A stretch of DNA of 64,000 nucleotides. Origin: Streptomyces collinus. GTDB taxonomy: Bacteria; Actinomycetota; Actinomycetes; Streptomycetales; Streptomycetaceae. A program made the position numbers and the translations under genes. Below, one piece after another: positions 28,337 through 40,339 of this stretch (its first letter is position 1; the number at the start of each line of letters is the position of its first letter). Below the pieces are notes generated by a model. It saw only the letters and a program-made list of their open reading frames with translations, had not been told where the DNA came from and did no database searches. The stretch spans positions 2,976,001 through 3,040,000 of the forward strand of contig NZ_CP133771.1 in assembly GCF_031348265.1 (NCBI RefSeq). Reading direction: 5' to 3'.

Positions 28337-29539
28337 TCAGGCCGACATCGGTCGTTGCACCCGGATCGACTGCAGCAACCCCACCGCTATCCACACGGCG
28401 AACATCGATGATCCGCCGTAGGACACGAACGGCAGGGGCAGGCCGGTGACCGGCATGATGCCGAGCGTCATGCCGACGTTCTCGAACGTCTGGAAGGCGA
28501 ACCAGGCGACGATGCCGGCGGCCACGATCGTGCCGTACAGATCCGTGGTCTCCCGGGCGATGCGGCAGGCACGCCACAGGACGATGCCGAGCAGCAGGAT
28601 GATCAGGCCGCCGCCGAGGAAGCCCAGCTCCTCACCTGCCACGGTGAAGACGAAGTCCGTCTGCTGTTCGGGGACGAACTGGCCGGTGGTCTGCGAGCCG
28701 TGGAAGAGGCCGGAGCCGGTCAGGCCTCCCGAACCGATGGCGATGCGGGCCTGGTTGGTGTTGTAGCCGACGCCGGCCGGGTCGAGTGCGGGGTTGGCGA
28801 AGGCGGCGAAACGGGCGATCTGGTAGTCGTCGAGCACGCCGAGCTGCCAGACGGTGACCGCTCCGAGGGTGCCCGCGCCGAGCAGGCCGAACACCCAGCG
28901 GTTGGACGCCCCGGAGGCCAGCAGCACGCCGAGCACGATGATGACCATCACCATGACCGACCCGAGGTCGGGCATCAGCATGACGATCAGCATGGGGACG
29001 GTGGCCAGGCCGAGCGCCTGCACGACCGTGCGGTGGTCGGGGTACTGCTTGTCGCCCGCGTCGACCCGGGCCGCCAGCAGCATGGCCATGCCCAGGATGA
29101 TCGTGACCTTGACGAACTCCGAGGGCTGGAGCGAGAAACCGCCGGGCAGCTTGATCCAGGAGTGGGCGCCGTTGATCGTGGAGCCGAGCGGGGTGAGCAC
29201 CAGCAGGATCAGCAGCAGCGAGAAGCCGTACAGGACCGGGACGGCCGTGCGCAGGGCGCGGTGGCCGAGCCAGATGGTGCCGGCCATCAGGGCGAGGCCG
29301 ATGCCGGTGTTCAGCAGGTGCCGGACGAGGAAGTAGTACGGGTCGCCTTGGTTGAGTTCCGTGCGGTTGCGGGTCGCCGAGTAGACGAGGAGCGTGCCGA
29401 GCAGCGACAGGGCCACGGCCGACAGCAGGATGGGCCAGTCGAGCCGCCGCGCCACCGAGTCACGGGCGAGCAGTCGGGTCCAGCCGGAGCGTTCGGGTCC
29501 GTAGCCGGAGACCTGGAAGCTGTTCACTCCGCCGGTCAT
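28337..29539 (-). CDS. rodA: RodA/FtsW/SpoVE-family glycosyltransferase
   Basis: 400 residues with ten predicted membrane helices. Conserved SEDS features include INGAHSWIKL, LQPSEFVKV, the LMPDLGSVMVM segment, and ENVGMTLGIMPVTGLPLPFVSYGGSS near the C-terminus. It polymerises lipid II into glycan strands with a class B PBP, here the product of the overlapping upstream gene. In Streptomyces the mre-cluster copy (sfr) is required for sporulation and spore-wall synthesis rather than normal growth (established knowledge). ATG 29539 overlaps the mrdA stop by four bases (ATGA), giving translational coupling. Confidence 0.92.
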   Translation of the reverse strand: MTGGVNSFQVSGYGPERSGWTRLLARDSVARRLDWPILLSAVALSLLGTLLVYSATRNRTELNQGDPYYFLVRHLLNTGIGLALMAGTIWLGHRALRTAVPVLYGFSLLLILLVLTPLGSTINGAHSWIKLPGGFSLQPSEFVKVTIILGMAMLLAARVDAGDKQYPDHRTVVQALGLATVPMLIVMLMPDLGSVMVMVIIVLGVLLASGASNRWVFGLLGAGTLGAVTVWQLGVLDDYQIARFAAFANPALDPAGVGYNTNQARIAIGSGGLTGSGLFHGSQTTGQFVPEQQTDFVFTVAGEELGFLGGGLIILLLGIVLWRACRIARETTDLYGTIVAAGIVAWFAFQTFENVGMTLGIMPVTGLPLPFVSYGGSSMFAVWIAVGLLQSIRVQRPMSA

Positions 29540-31779
29540 GCGGGGCACCTCCGGCTTCCCCGGCGCCGCCGCCTTCGGGTGTCACGGTTCTCGGGTGACG
29601 GCGGAGCCGACGTGACCGGCTGGAGCGGGTCCGCCGGGGCGTTCGGGTCCTTCTTGTCGGCCTTCTGGTCCTTGGCCGGGTCCTTCGGGACCTTCGGGGA
29701 GGTGATGGTGCCGTCCGTCCTGACCTTCGGCAGGGCCTTCTGCGGGGTGGGCAGCAGGGCCTTCTTCGGGTCGATGGCGCCGTCCTCGGAGACGCCGTAC
29801 AGCGCGTTGTAGATGTTGCGGACGGCGGGGCCCGAGGCGCCGGAACCCGTACCACCCTGGGAGATCGTCATGACGATCGAGTAGTCCTTGGTGTACGTGG
29901 CGAACCAGGAGGTCGTCTGCTTGCCGTAGACCTCCGCCGTACCCGTCTTGGCGTGCATCGGGATCTTGTCCTGCGGCCAGCCGCCGAACCTCCAGGCGGC
30001 CGTACCGCGGGTGGCGACTCCCGCGAGGGCATCGCTTATCTCGCTGCGCGTCTTCTGGCTCATCGGGAGCTTGCCGTGCGCCTCGGGCTTGATGGGCGTG
30101 ACGGTCTTGCCGTCGGCGCTGATGACGGCCTTGCCGACGGAGGGGTTGTAGAGGGTGCCGCCGTTGGAGATGGCCGAGTAGATGGTGGCCATCTGGATGG
30201 GTGTGACGAGCGTGTCGCCCTGGCCGATGGAGTAGTTGACGGAGTCACCGGCGCGCATGCGGTTGCCTTCGAGGCAGTTCTCGTAGGCGATCTTCTCGGC
30301 GTAGCTGCCGTTGCGCTTGCCGGTGCGGCACCAGGCGTCCTTGTTGGCCTTCCAGTAGTCCAGCTTCCACTGGCGGTCGGGGACGCGGCCGGTGACCTCG
30401 TTGGGCAGGTCGATGCCGGTCTCCTTGCCGAGGCCGAACTGGTGGGCGGTCTTGTAGAACCAGTCGTTGGCGTTCTTCTTCGGCTTGGTGCCGCCGTCGC
30501 GCTTCCATTCCTCGTGGGAGAGCCGGTAGAAGACCGTGTCGCAGGAGACTTCCAGGGCGCGGCCGAGGCTGATCGGGCCGTATCCCTTGGACTCGAAGTT
30601 CTTGAAGACCTGGCCGCCGATCGAGTACGAGCTGGAGCACTCGTAGGGGCCGTTGAAGGAGTAACCGGCGTTGACCGCGGCGGCCGTCGGGATGACCTTG
30701 AAGATGGAGCCGGGCGCCGACTGGCCCTGGATGGCGCGGTTGAGCAGCGGGTAGTTGGAGCTCTTGCCGGTGAGCCGCGCGTAGTCCTTGGCGGAGATGC
30801 CGCCCACCCAGGCGTTCGGGTCGTACGTGGGGTTCGAGGCCATGGCGACGACGCGGCCGGTCTTGGCCTCCATCACCACGACGGCGCCGGAGTCGGCCTT
30901 GTAGTTGGTGCCGGTGTTCCGGTCGTGCTGCTTGCGGGCTTCCTTCATCGCCTCGTTCAGCTGGTACTCGGCGATCCGCTGGACCCGGGAGTCGATGCTG
31001 GTGACGAGGTTGTCGCCGGGGTGGGTCGGGTCGGCCTCGGCCTGGCCGATGACGCGGCCGAGGTTGTCGACCTCGTAGCGGGTGACGCCGGCCTTGCCGC
31101 GCAGCGCCTTGTCGTACTGGCGCTCCAGGCCGGAGCGGCCGACCTGGTCGGAGCGGAGATACGGCGAGTTGCTGTTCTGCGCCTTCTTGATCTCCTCGTC
31201 GGTGACCGGCGAGAGGTAGCCGAGGACCTGGGCGGTGTTGGCCTTGCCGGGGCTCGGGTAGCGGCGCACGGCCTCAGGCTCGGCGGTGATGCCGGGGAAG
31301 TCCTCGGCGCGCTCGCGGATCTGGAGGGCTTGCTTGGCGGTGGCCTCGTCGGTGATGGGGATGGGCTGGTAGGGCGAGCCGTTCCAGCAGGGCTGCGGCG
31401 TCTCGGCGTCGCACAGCCGGACCTTCTCCTGGACCTCCTTGGGCGTCATGCCCAGGACCTTGGCGAGCTTGGTGAGGACTTCCTTGCCGTCGTCCTTCAT
31501 CTTCAGCAGGTCGGTGCGCGAGGCGGAGACCACCAGCCGCGTCTCGTTGTCGGCGAGGGCCACGCCGCGGGCGTCCAGGATCGAGCCGCGGACGGCCGGC
31601 TGGACGACCTGCTGGACGTGGTTGCCCGAGGCCTCCTTGGCGTAGGCGGCGCCCTCGCGGATCTGGAGGTACCAGAGGCGCCCGCCGAGGGTGAGCAGGA
31701 GGGAGAGGACGAGGACCTGGATGACGACGAGCCGGATCTGGACACGTGAGTTCCGGCCGGTCTCGGGAATGTTGGTCAC
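29536..31779 (-). CDS. mrdA: penicillin-binding protein 2 (class B transpeptidase)
   Basis: 747 residues. A short cytoplasmic tail, one membrane anchor (about 12-34, RLVVIQVLVLSLLLTLGGRL), a dimerisation domain and a transpeptidase domain. Active-site serine S358 lies in PGSIFK (K361), SxN is in the YSIGQGD region, and KTG is at 611-613 (HAKTGTAEVYG). The tail is a Lys/Asp/Pro-rich extension. It crosslinks the glycan made by RodA during lateral and spore-wall synthesis under MreB control. Start GTG 31779 has GGGGAGG at 5 bases; upstream in-frame starts up to 31878 lack this. The gap to mreD is 148 bases. Confidence 0.93.
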   Translation of the reverse strand: MTNIPETGRNSRVQIRLVVIQVLVLSLLLTLGGRLWYLQIREGAAYAKEASGNHVQQVVQPAVRGSILDARGVALADNETRLVVSASRTDLLKMKDDGKEVLTKLAKVLGMTPKEVQEKVRLCDAETPQPCWNGSPYQPIPITDEATAKQALQIRERAEDFPGITAEPEAVRRYPSPGKANTAQVLGYLSPVTDEEIKKAQNSNSPYLRSDQVGRSGLERQYDKALRGKAGVTRYEVDNLGRVIGQAEADPTHPGDNLVTSIDSRVQRIAEYQLNEAMKEARKQHDRNTGTNYKADSGAVVVMEAKTGRVVAMASNPTYDPNAWVGGISAKDYARLTGKSSNYPLLNRAIQGQSAPGSIFKVIPTAAAVNAGYSFNGPYECSSSYSIGGQVFKNFESKGYGPISLGRALEVSCDTVFYRLSHEEWKRDGGTKPKKNANDWFYKTAHQFGLGKETGIDLPNEVTGRVPDRQWKLDYWKANKDAWCRTGKRNGSYAEKIAYENCLEGNRMRAGDSVNYSIGQGDTLVTPIQMATIYSAISNGGTLYNPSVGKAVISADGKTVTPIKPEAHGKLPMSQKTRSEISDALAGVATRGTAAWRFGGWPQDKIPMHAKTGTAEVYGKQTTSWFATYTKDYSIVMTISQGGTGSGASGPAVRNIYNALYGVSEDGAIDPKKALLPTPQKALPKVRTDGTITSPKVPKDPAKDQKADKKDPNAPADPLQPVTSAPPSPENRDTRRRRRRGSRRCPA

Positions 31780-31927
31780 TGCGGCTGCCTCCCCCTCTCG
31801 GTGCGCGTACGGGTGTGCGGAGCCGGCGGTCTGCCGGGGCATGTGTGTGCGGCGTCGAGTGATGAACGCCCGGCCCACGAGCCGGCGTTCCTACGGGACC
31901 GACCCGTTCGAGTGAACTTCCCTGCAC

Positions 31928-32602
31928 TCACAGCCGCTTGACCCCCTTGATGCGCCCGGCGCGTGCCATCCGCGCCCGGGCGGCCTTCACACGCAGCCCG
32001 TTGCGCTGGCTGCCGATCTTCAGTCCGGTGCCGCCGGAGAGCCAGCCGGAGGAGAAGTCCGTGGCCTTGGCCGCGGCCGAGGTCGACTCGGCGAGCGGAT
32101 CGTTCTCGGCGCGCCGGGCCAGGGCCATGATCCCCGGCACGACGAAGGGGGCGAGCAGCAGGTCGTACAGGGCGGCCGTGAACAGCAGGCTGCCGAGGCC
32201 CACATGGCGGGCGGCGGTGTCCCCGACGAGGGCGCCGACCCCGGCGTACAGCAGGGTGGAGCCGACTGCGGCGGCGAACACCACGGCCATGGGGCCGGTC
32301 GCGGACTTGAGCCGGCCCGTCTCGGGTTTCACCAGGCCCGCGAGGTAGCCGATGACGCACAGCACCAGGGCGTAGCGCCCGGCGGCGTGGTCGGCGGGCG
32401 GGGCCAGGTCGGCGAGCAGGCCCGCGCCGAAGCCGACGAGGGCGCCGCCCACGTGCCCGTACACCAGCGCGAGGCCGAGCACGGTGAGCAGCAACAGGTC
32501 GGGCACGGCGCCCGGCAGGTGCAGGCGGGCGAGGACGCTGACCTGGATCACCAGGGCGACGACGACCAGGGCGGAGGAGAGCAGGATCCGGTTGACGCGC
32601 AT
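31928..32602 (-). CDS. mreD: rod-shape-determining protein MreD
   Basis: 224 residues with five or six membrane helices in the first ~165 (ILLSSALVVVALVIQVSVLA, LGLALVYGHVGGALVGFGAG) and a basic, soluble C-terminus of ~55 residues (RARMARAGRIKGVKRL). The extended basic tail is typical of Streptomyces. It bridges MreC and the cytoplasmic MreB scaffold. ATG 32602 follows the mreC stop by 13 bases. Confidence 0.9.
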   Translation of the reverse strand: MRVNRILLSSALVVVALVIQVSVLARLHLPGAVPDLLLLTVLGLALVYGHVGGALVGFGAGLLADLAPPADHAAGRYALVLCVIGYLAGLVKPETGRLKSATGPMAVVFAAAVGSTLLYAGVGALVGDTAARHVGLGSLLFTAALYDLLLAPFVVPGIMALARRAENDPLAESTSAAAKATDFSSGWLSGGTGLKIGSQRNGLRVKAARARMARAGRIKGVKRL

Positions 32603-32615
32603 GGGGTGACAGCTC

Positions 32616-33563
32616 CTACTGCTCTTGCTGGTTCTGGCCGTCCACGGGCGCCTCGGGGGACGGCGTCACGGTCACCGTCACCGTCGGCCTCGGGGTGGGC
32701 TTGGGCTTGGGCGGGAGCACCGTGTCACGTGGGTTCTTCTTCGGGGCCTCGACGACGACACCGACGATGTCGAGCTTGGTGAAGGCGGCGTACGGCGTGA
32801 CGTAGAGCGTGCGGGTCAGGCCGCCGCCGGAGGGGTCGACGCGGGAGACCACGCCGACGGGCACGCCGGGCACGAACGGCCGGTCGGCCTGGGAGCCGAA
32901 GGTGACCAGGCGGTCGCCCTTCTTCACCTCGGCCTTGCCGTTGAGGAGTTCGACGCGCAGCGGGCGGTCGCCCTGCCCGGAGGCGAAGCCGAGCTCGTCG
33001 CCGGACTCCATCCGGGTGCCGACCGTGAAGTCGGGGTCGCTGGCCAGCAGGACCGTGGCGGTGTTGGGCCCGACGGTGGTGACGCGGCCGACGAGCCCTT
33101 CCCCGTTCAGGACGGTCATGTCGCGCTTGATGCCGTCGTTGGCGCCGACGTCGATGGTGATGGTCCAGGAGAAGCCCTGCGCGGCTCCGATGGCGATGAC
33201 CTCGGCGCCCTTGATGCCGTACTGGCCCTGGCCGGCGATCTTCAGCATCTTGTCGAGCTGCTTGAGGCGGCTGCGGCTGCGGTCGTCGCTGCCGAGTCGC
33301 GCCTTCAGGGCCGCGTTCTCCGCTTCCAGCGTGGCGAGCCGGTCGTGCCGCTCCCCGGAGTCGCGAATGGCGGAGACCGCGTTGCCGATCGGGTCGACCG
33401 CGGCCGAGACGCCGCTCTCGATCGGGCCGAAGACCGTTGCCGCGCCCTGCCGGGCACCGTCGACGGGCGAGTCCTCCCCGCCGCGGATGTCCACCGTGAT
33501 CAGCGCGAACGCGATGGCGATCAGCAGCACCAGGAGCAGCCGGCTCTCTCGTGTGTCCCTCAC
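32616..33563 (-). CDS. mreC: rod-shape-determining protein MreC
   Basis: 315 residues: one N-terminal membrane helix (LLLVLLIAIAFALITVDI, 9-26), a coiled coil (about 65-100, RHDRLATLEAENAALKARLG) and the double β-barrel domain from about 115 (GAEVIAIGAAQGFSWTITID, GLVGRVTTVGPNTATVLLAS). The C-terminus is proline/threonine-rich (PKPKPTPRPTVTVTVTPSPE), probably a wall-spanning linker. It organises PBP2 and RodA outside the membrane. Confidence 0.93.
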   Translation of the reverse strand: MRDTRESRLLLVLLIAIAFALITVDIRGGEDSPVDGARQGAATVFGPIESGVSAAVDPIGNAVSAIRDSGERHDRLATLEAENAALKARLGSDDRSRSRLKQLDKMLKIAGQGQYGIKGAEVIAIGAAQGFSWTITIDVGANDGIKRDMTVLNGEGLVGRVTTVGPNTATVLLASDPDFTVGTRMESGDELGFASGQGDRPLRVELLNGKAEVKKGDRLVTFGSQADRPFVPGVPVGVVSRVDPSGGGLTRTLYVTPYAAFTKLDIVGVVVEAPKKNPRDTVLPPKPKPTPRPTVTVTVTPSPEAPVDGQNQQEQ

Positions 33564-33658
33564 GTGCGGCGGCCGTGCCCTTCCTCATAGGAATTCGGGA
33601 AGCCCCAGGGAAACCCGAGGGGCTGCTTTGTGGGAGCTTATGCCTCTATATCAACGAT

Positions 33659-33692
33659 CCGCCGTACGAGAGGAGATCGTCCCGTACGGCGG
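33659..33692 (-). terminator. terminator/attenuator between mreB and mreC
   Basis: CCGCCGTACG (33659-33668) pairs with CGTACGGCGG (33683-33692) over 10 bp. A second GC stem AGCCCC/GGGGCT lies at 33601-33624. Together they should end most mreB transcripts before mreC. Confidence 0.75.
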
Positions 33693-33707
33693 AATCGAAG
33701 AGTTATG

Positions 33708-34727
33708 TCATCTGCGCGGCTGGGCGTCCAGCACCTGCTGGAGCGCCTCGAACTCCTCGACGCACTTTCCGGATCCGAGCGCCACGCTGTCCAGCGGGTC
33801 CTCGGCGATGTGGATCGGCATGCCGGTCTCCCGGCGCAGCCGCTCGTCGAGACCCCGCAGCAGCGCTCCGCCGCCGGTCAGAACGATTCCTCGGTCCATG
33901 ATGTCGCCGGACAGCTCCGGCGGGCACTTGTCGAGGGTCGTCTTGACGGCGTCGACGATCGCGTTGACCGGCTCCTCGATCGCCTTGCGGACTTCGGCGG
34001 CGGAGATGACCACGGTCTTCGGCAGCCCGGAGACGAGGTCCCGGCCGCGGATTTCGGTGTGCTCGTCGGAGTCGAGGTCGTACGCCGAACCAATCGTGAT
34101 CTTGATCTGCTCGGCCGTGCGCTCACCCAGCAGGAGGGAGTATTCCTTCTTGATGTGCTGGATGATCGCGTTGTCCAGTTCGTCGCCCGCGACGCGGATG
34201 GACTGGGCGGTGACGATGCCGCCGAGGGAGATGACCGCGACCTCCGTGGTGCCGCCGCCGATGTCGACCACCATGTTGCCCGTGGCCTCGTGGACCGGCA
34301 GGCCGGATCCGATGGCCGCGGCCATGGGCTCCTCGATGATGTGCACCTGGCGGGCGCCGGCCTGGGACGACGCCTCGATGACGGCGCGGCGCTCGACGCC
34401 CGTGATGCCCGAGGGCACACAGACGACGACCCGCGGACGAGCCAGATACCGCCGCTTGTGGATCTTCAGGATGAAGTAGCGGAGCATCCGCTCGGTGATC
34501 TCGAAGTCGGCGATCACGCCGTCCTTCAGCGGACGCACGGCAACGATGTTGCCGGGCGTGCGCCCGATCATCTTCTTCGCTTCGGCGCCGACCGCGAGGA
34601 TGCCACCGGTGTTGGTGTTGATCGCGACGACGGACGGCTCATTGAGTACGATCCCGCGACCCCTGACGTACACCAGCGTGTTGGCGGTCCCGAGGTCGAC
34701 AGCCATGTCACGGCCGATGAACGACAT
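33708..34727 (-). CDS. mreB: actin-like cell-shape protein MreB
   Basis: 339 residues of the actin/Hsp70 ATPase fold: phosphate-1 loop [17 protein letters not shown] near 7, phosphate-2 [18 protein letters not shown] near 160, and the adenosine motif [16 protein letters not shown]. In Streptomyces it is not needed for hyphal growth but for an intact spore wall (established knowledge). ATG 34727 is preceded by GGGGA at 5 bases; ATG 34739 (343 residues, MGNSMSF) is the other plausible start. It has its own promoter region upstream and a hairpin after it, so it can be monocistronic. Confidence 0.96.
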   Translation of the reverse strand: MSFIGRDMAVDLGTANTLVYVRGRGIVLNEPSVVAINTNTGGILAVGAEAKKMIGRTPGNIVAVRPLKDGVIADFEITERMLRYFILKIHKRRYLARPRVVVCVPSGITGVERRAVIEASSQAGARQVHIIEEPMAAAIGSGLPVHEATGNMVVDIGGGTTEVAVISLGGIVTAQSIRVAGDELDNAIIQHIKKEYSLLLGERTAEQIKITIGSAYDLDSDEHTEIRGRDLVSGLPKTVVISAAEVRKAIEEPVNAIVDAVKTTLDKCPPELSGDIMDRGIVLTGGGALLRGLDERLRRETGMPIHIAEDPLDSVALGSGKCVEEFEALQQVLDAQPRR

Positions 34728-34949
34728 TGAGTTCCCCATCAGGATTCGTCTGGCCTTCCCACTGGCTTTTGAGGGCTTTTCAGGTAGGCAAAGGTGGGTG
34801 CTGTGACGTGAAGGCTTCCATCGTAGACGCGCCTTCGCGAACACTGCGGGAGGGTCTCCGCCATTGTCAGCAGATGCCGTCCGCATTCGCTTCTGGAGAC
34901 GGGCGTTCGGGGACCATCGTTCCCTCGATCGCCACGCATATGCCGCAAA

Positions 34950-34974
34950 GTCCGGGGGCGTGGGGACCCCGGAC
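34950..34974 (-). terminator. ndk terminator
   Basis: GTCCGGGG (34950-34957) pairs with CCCCGGAC (34967-34974) with a 9-base loop, 29 bases past the ndk stop codon. Confidence 0.65.
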
Positions 34975-35003
34975 CTGCCGAATGTGCTGGTGAGGTGCGG
35001 GCG

Positions 35004-35417
35004 CTACGCCCGGCCGGGGAAGAAAATCTTCACCTCGCGCTCGGCGGACTCCTCGGAGTCGGAGGCGTGGATCAGGTTCTCCCGGACGATGACGCCGAAG
35101 TCACCGCGGATGGAGCCGGGGGCGGCGGCGATCGGGTCGGTCGGGCCGGCCAGCGCGCGCACGCCCTCGATGACCCGCTCACCCTCGACGATCAGCGCCA
35201 CGACCGGGCCGGAGGCCATGAACTCCACCAGTGGCTCGTAGAAGGGCTTGCCCTTGTGCTCGCCGTAGTGCTGCTCCAGCGTCTCCTGGTCCAGCGTGCG
35301 CAGCTCCAGCGCGGTGATCGTCCAGCCCGCCTTGCGCTCGATGCGGCTGATGATCTCGCCGGTCAGGCCGCGACGGACGGCGTCGGGCTTGAGGAGGACG
35401 AGGGTGCGCTGGCTCAC
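35004..35417 (-). CDS. ndk: nucleoside diphosphate kinase
   Basis: 137 residues, the usual length. MSQRTLVLLKPDAVRRGLTG opens the protein; the phosphorylated histidine is H117 in RENLIHASDS, and GDFGVIVREN precedes it. Balances NTP/dNTP pools by transfer of the gamma phosphate. Last gene of a folC-DUF4233-ndk run on the minus strand. Confidence 0.97.
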   Translation of the reverse strand: MSQRTLVLLKPDAVRRGLTGEIISRIERKAGWTITALELRTLDQETLEQHYGEHKGKPFYEPLVEFMASGPVVALIVEGERVIEGVRALAGPTDPIAAAPGSIRGDFGVIVRENLIHASDSEESAEREVKIFFPGRA

Positions 35418-35482
35418 GACGGGCTCCTTGTAGGTAAAGGTTTAGCGGTGGGACGAGGTTACCCGGCGTGTCAGGGCGGCTG

Positions 35483-35839
35483 TTACGCAGCGTCAGGTGT
35501 GGAGGAGCCCGCCTGGGCCGCGAATCTCGCCTTCGCCTCGTCCACCTTCCGGCCGTAGTGCACCGACGCCCACCACAGGGCCGCGAAGATCGCCCCCAGG
35601 AAGAACATGCTCGGGACGACGAACCCCGACGCGATGAGCGCGATCTGCAGCGCCCAGCCGAGGACGACCCCGCCCGGGCGCGTCACCAGGCCGCACAGCA
35701 CCAGGCACAGGAACATCGCGATGCCGCTGACCGTCCACACGGTCGTCATGGACAGGTCGGGGTCCTTCATGGCGACCAGACCGGCGAACCCGATGACGAA
35801 GAACTCGCCGATCAGGGTCGAAGAACAGAGCGTGCGCAC
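35483..35839 (-). CDS. DUF4233 membrane protein
   Basis: 118 residues with three hydrophobic helices (about 10-28, 36-55, 60-90: MTTVWTVSGIAMFLCLVLCG, LGWALQIALIASGFVVPSMF) and a soluble tail (RKVDEAKARFAAQAG). DUF4233 proteins are found between folC and ndk across actinobacteria; function unknown. Its start lies 5 bases after the folC stop, so it is cotranscribed and probably coupled. Confidence 0.85.
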   Translation of the reverse strand: MRTLCSSTLIGEFFVIGFAGLVAMKDPDLSMTTVWTVSGIAMFLCLVLCGLVTRPGGVVLGWALQIALIASGFVVPSMFFLGAIFAALWWASVHYGRKVDEAKARFAAQAGSSTPDAA

Positions 35840-35844
35840 GGGAC

Positions 35845-37368
35845 TCAGCCCCTCCCCAGGAGCAGTCGGGCCTCGCCGACGGTGATGACGGAACCGGTGA
35901 CGAGCACACCACCGCCGGAGAACTCGCCCTCCTCCTCGGCCAGCGTGATGGCCGCCTCCAGGGCGTCGGGCAGCCGCGGCTCGACCTGGACGCGCTCCTC
36001 GCCGAACACCTCCACGGCGATACCGGCGAGCTCGTCGGCGTCCATCGCGCGATGGCTGGAGTTCTGCGTGATGACGACCTCGGCGAACACCGGCTCGAAG
36101 GCCTCCAGCAGCCCCCGGACGTTCTTGTCGCCGCTCGCGCCGACCACGCCGATGAGGCGGCTGAACTGGAACGCCTCGCCGATCGCCTCGGCCGCGGCCC
36201 GGGCACCGGCCGGGTTGTGGGCGGCGTCCAGCACGACCGTCGGCGACCGGCGCACGACCTCCAGTCGGCCCGGCGAGGCCACGGCGGCGAAGGCCTTGCG
36301 GACCGTGTCCGGATCCAGTGCGTCGGCCCGCTGCGCACCGACGCCGAAGAACGCCTCGACGGCGGCGAGCGCGACGGCCGCGTTGTGCGCCTGGTGTGCG
36401 CCGTGCAGCGGCAGGTACACCTCGGGGTACTCGCCGCCGAGCCCGCGCAGCGTCACCAGCTGCCCGCCGACGGCCACCTGCCGCTCGACGACACCGAACT
36501 CCAGCCCCTCCCGGGCCACGGTCGCGTCCACCTCGACGGCCTTCTTCAGCAGCACCTGCGCCGCGTCGACCGGCTGCTGCGCCATGATGACCGTCGCACC
36601 CTGCTTGATGATGCCGGCCTTCTCCGTGGCGATCTCGGCGTGCGTGGTGCCGAGCCGGTCGGTGTGGTCGAGGTCTATGGGCGTGACGACGGCGACGTCC
36701 CCGTCGATCACGTTCGTCGCGTCCCAGGAGCCGCCCATGCCGACCTCGACCACGGCCACGTCGGCGGGGGCGTCGGCGAACGCCGCGTAGGCCATGCCGG
36801 TGAGCACCTCGAAGAAGGACAGCCGGTACTCCTGGGAGGCGTCGACCATCTCCACGTACGGCTTGATGTCCTGGTACGTCTCGATGAACCGCTCGGGCGC
36901 GATGGGAGCGCCGTCCAGGCTGATGCGCTCGGTGATCGACTGCACGTGCGGCGAGGTGTAACGGCCGGTACGCAGCTCGAAGGCGCCGAGCAGAGCCTCG
37001 ATCATGCGGGCCGTGGAGGTCTTGCCGTTCGTGCCCGTGATGTGGATGGACGGGTACGACCGCTGCGGCTCACCCAGCACGTCCATCAGCGCGGCGATAC
37101 GGCTGACGGAGGGCTCCAGCTTCGTCTCGCCCCAGCGGGTGGCCAGCTCGGTCTCGACCTCGCGCAGGGCCTTGTCGACCTCGGGGTCGGCGGGGCGCGT
37201 GGGGATGTCGGCGTCCGGGGGGCCGCCCTGGGTGCGCAGGGTTCGGCTGCCGGCCTCGATGACCGCGAGGTCGGGGTCGCGGGTGGTCTCCTCCGCGATG
37301 ATCTCGTCGAAGGCGTTGAGGGGGTCGGGCTGGTCGTCGGCGTTGTGGTCTGGAGGGAGCTCGCTCAC
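35845..37368 (-). CDS. folC: folylpolyglutamate synthase / dihydrofolate synthase
   Basis: 507 residues, with a ~75-residue acidic N-terminal extension before the Mur-ligase-like domain. ATP-binding HITGTNGKTSTARMIEALLG lies near 105, TSPHV near 140, VVEVGMGGSWDATN near 220 (metal and substrate site), and the C-terminal domain has VVLDAAHNPAGARAAAEAIG. Adds glutamate to folates and probably makes dihydrofolate. It is followed by DUF4233 and ndk and preceded by valS, whose terminator separates them. Confidence 0.93.
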   Translation of the reverse strand: MSELPPDHNADDQPDPLNAFDEIIAEETTRDPDLAVIEAGSRTLRTQGGPPDADIPTRPADPEVDKALREVETELATRWGETKLEPSVSRIAALMDVLGEPQRSYPSIHITGTNGKTSTARMIEALLGAFELRTGRYTSPHVQSITERISLDGAPIAPERFIETYQDIKPYVEMVDASQEYRLSFFEVLTGMAYAAFADAPADVAVVEVGMGGSWDATNVIDGDVAVVTPIDLDHTDRLGTTHAEIATEKAGIIKQGATVIMAQQPVDAAQVLLKKAVEVDATVAREGLEFGVVERQVAVGGQLVTLRGLGGEYPEVYLPLHGAHQAHNAAVALAAVEAFFGVGAQRADALDPDTVRKAFAAVASPGRLEVVRRSPTVVLDAAHNPAGARAAAEAIGEAFQFSRLIGVVGASGDKNVRGLLEAFEPVFAEVVITQNSSHRAMDADELAGIAVEVFGEERVQVEPRLPDALEAAITLAEEEGEFSGGGVLVTGSVITVGEARLLLGRG

Positions 37369-37516
37369 GGGGCCAGTCTACGGAGCGGGGGTGACATCGG
37401 TGGCGGGTGGTTTGTGTCGTCCGGTGTCTGCGGGTCGTCCGTGGCTTGTCGCGCCCACGCGGCGGAGCCGCACATCGATACAGCCCCGCGCCCCTGGGGT
37501 CGTCACACGGAGGTAC

Positions 37517-37557
37517 GTGTGAGGCCCCCGGGCCTGGTGGCTCCGGGGGCCTCACAC
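37517..37557 (-). terminator. valS terminator
   Basis: Perfect 15-bp stem GTGTGAGGCCCCCGG (37517-37531) with its complement (37543-37557), 11-base loop, 13 bases past the valS stop codon. Confidence 0.88.
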
Positions 37558-37570
37558 ACCGTACGAACGC

Positions 37571-40201
<2,631 letters not shown>

Positions 40202-40234
40202 GGGGGTCAGTTTAGAGGTGTCACCGACCGGTCC

Positions 40235-40248
40235 CGAAACGCGTTTCG
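40235..40248. promoter_or_regulatory. 14-bp palindrome in the valS divergent promoter region
   Basis: CGAAACGCGTTTCG is a perfect palindrome located between the starts of valS (minus) and the PYG-rich gene (plus). Possible operator; the regulator is unknown. Confidence 0.4.
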
Positions 40249-40339
40249 TTTGTAACGGTGGGGGCCCCGATGCCATGCACACGGCGGGTCTGCGCCAGGA
40301 TGTCCGGAACACATAAGCATCTGGAGGGGAACCCAGAAC

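Noticed and set aside
37369..37516. Possible T-box or other leader between folC and valS.
   Set aside because: It lies downstream of valS, holds only its terminator, and shows no specifier loop or antiterminator; nothing T-box-like precedes valS either.
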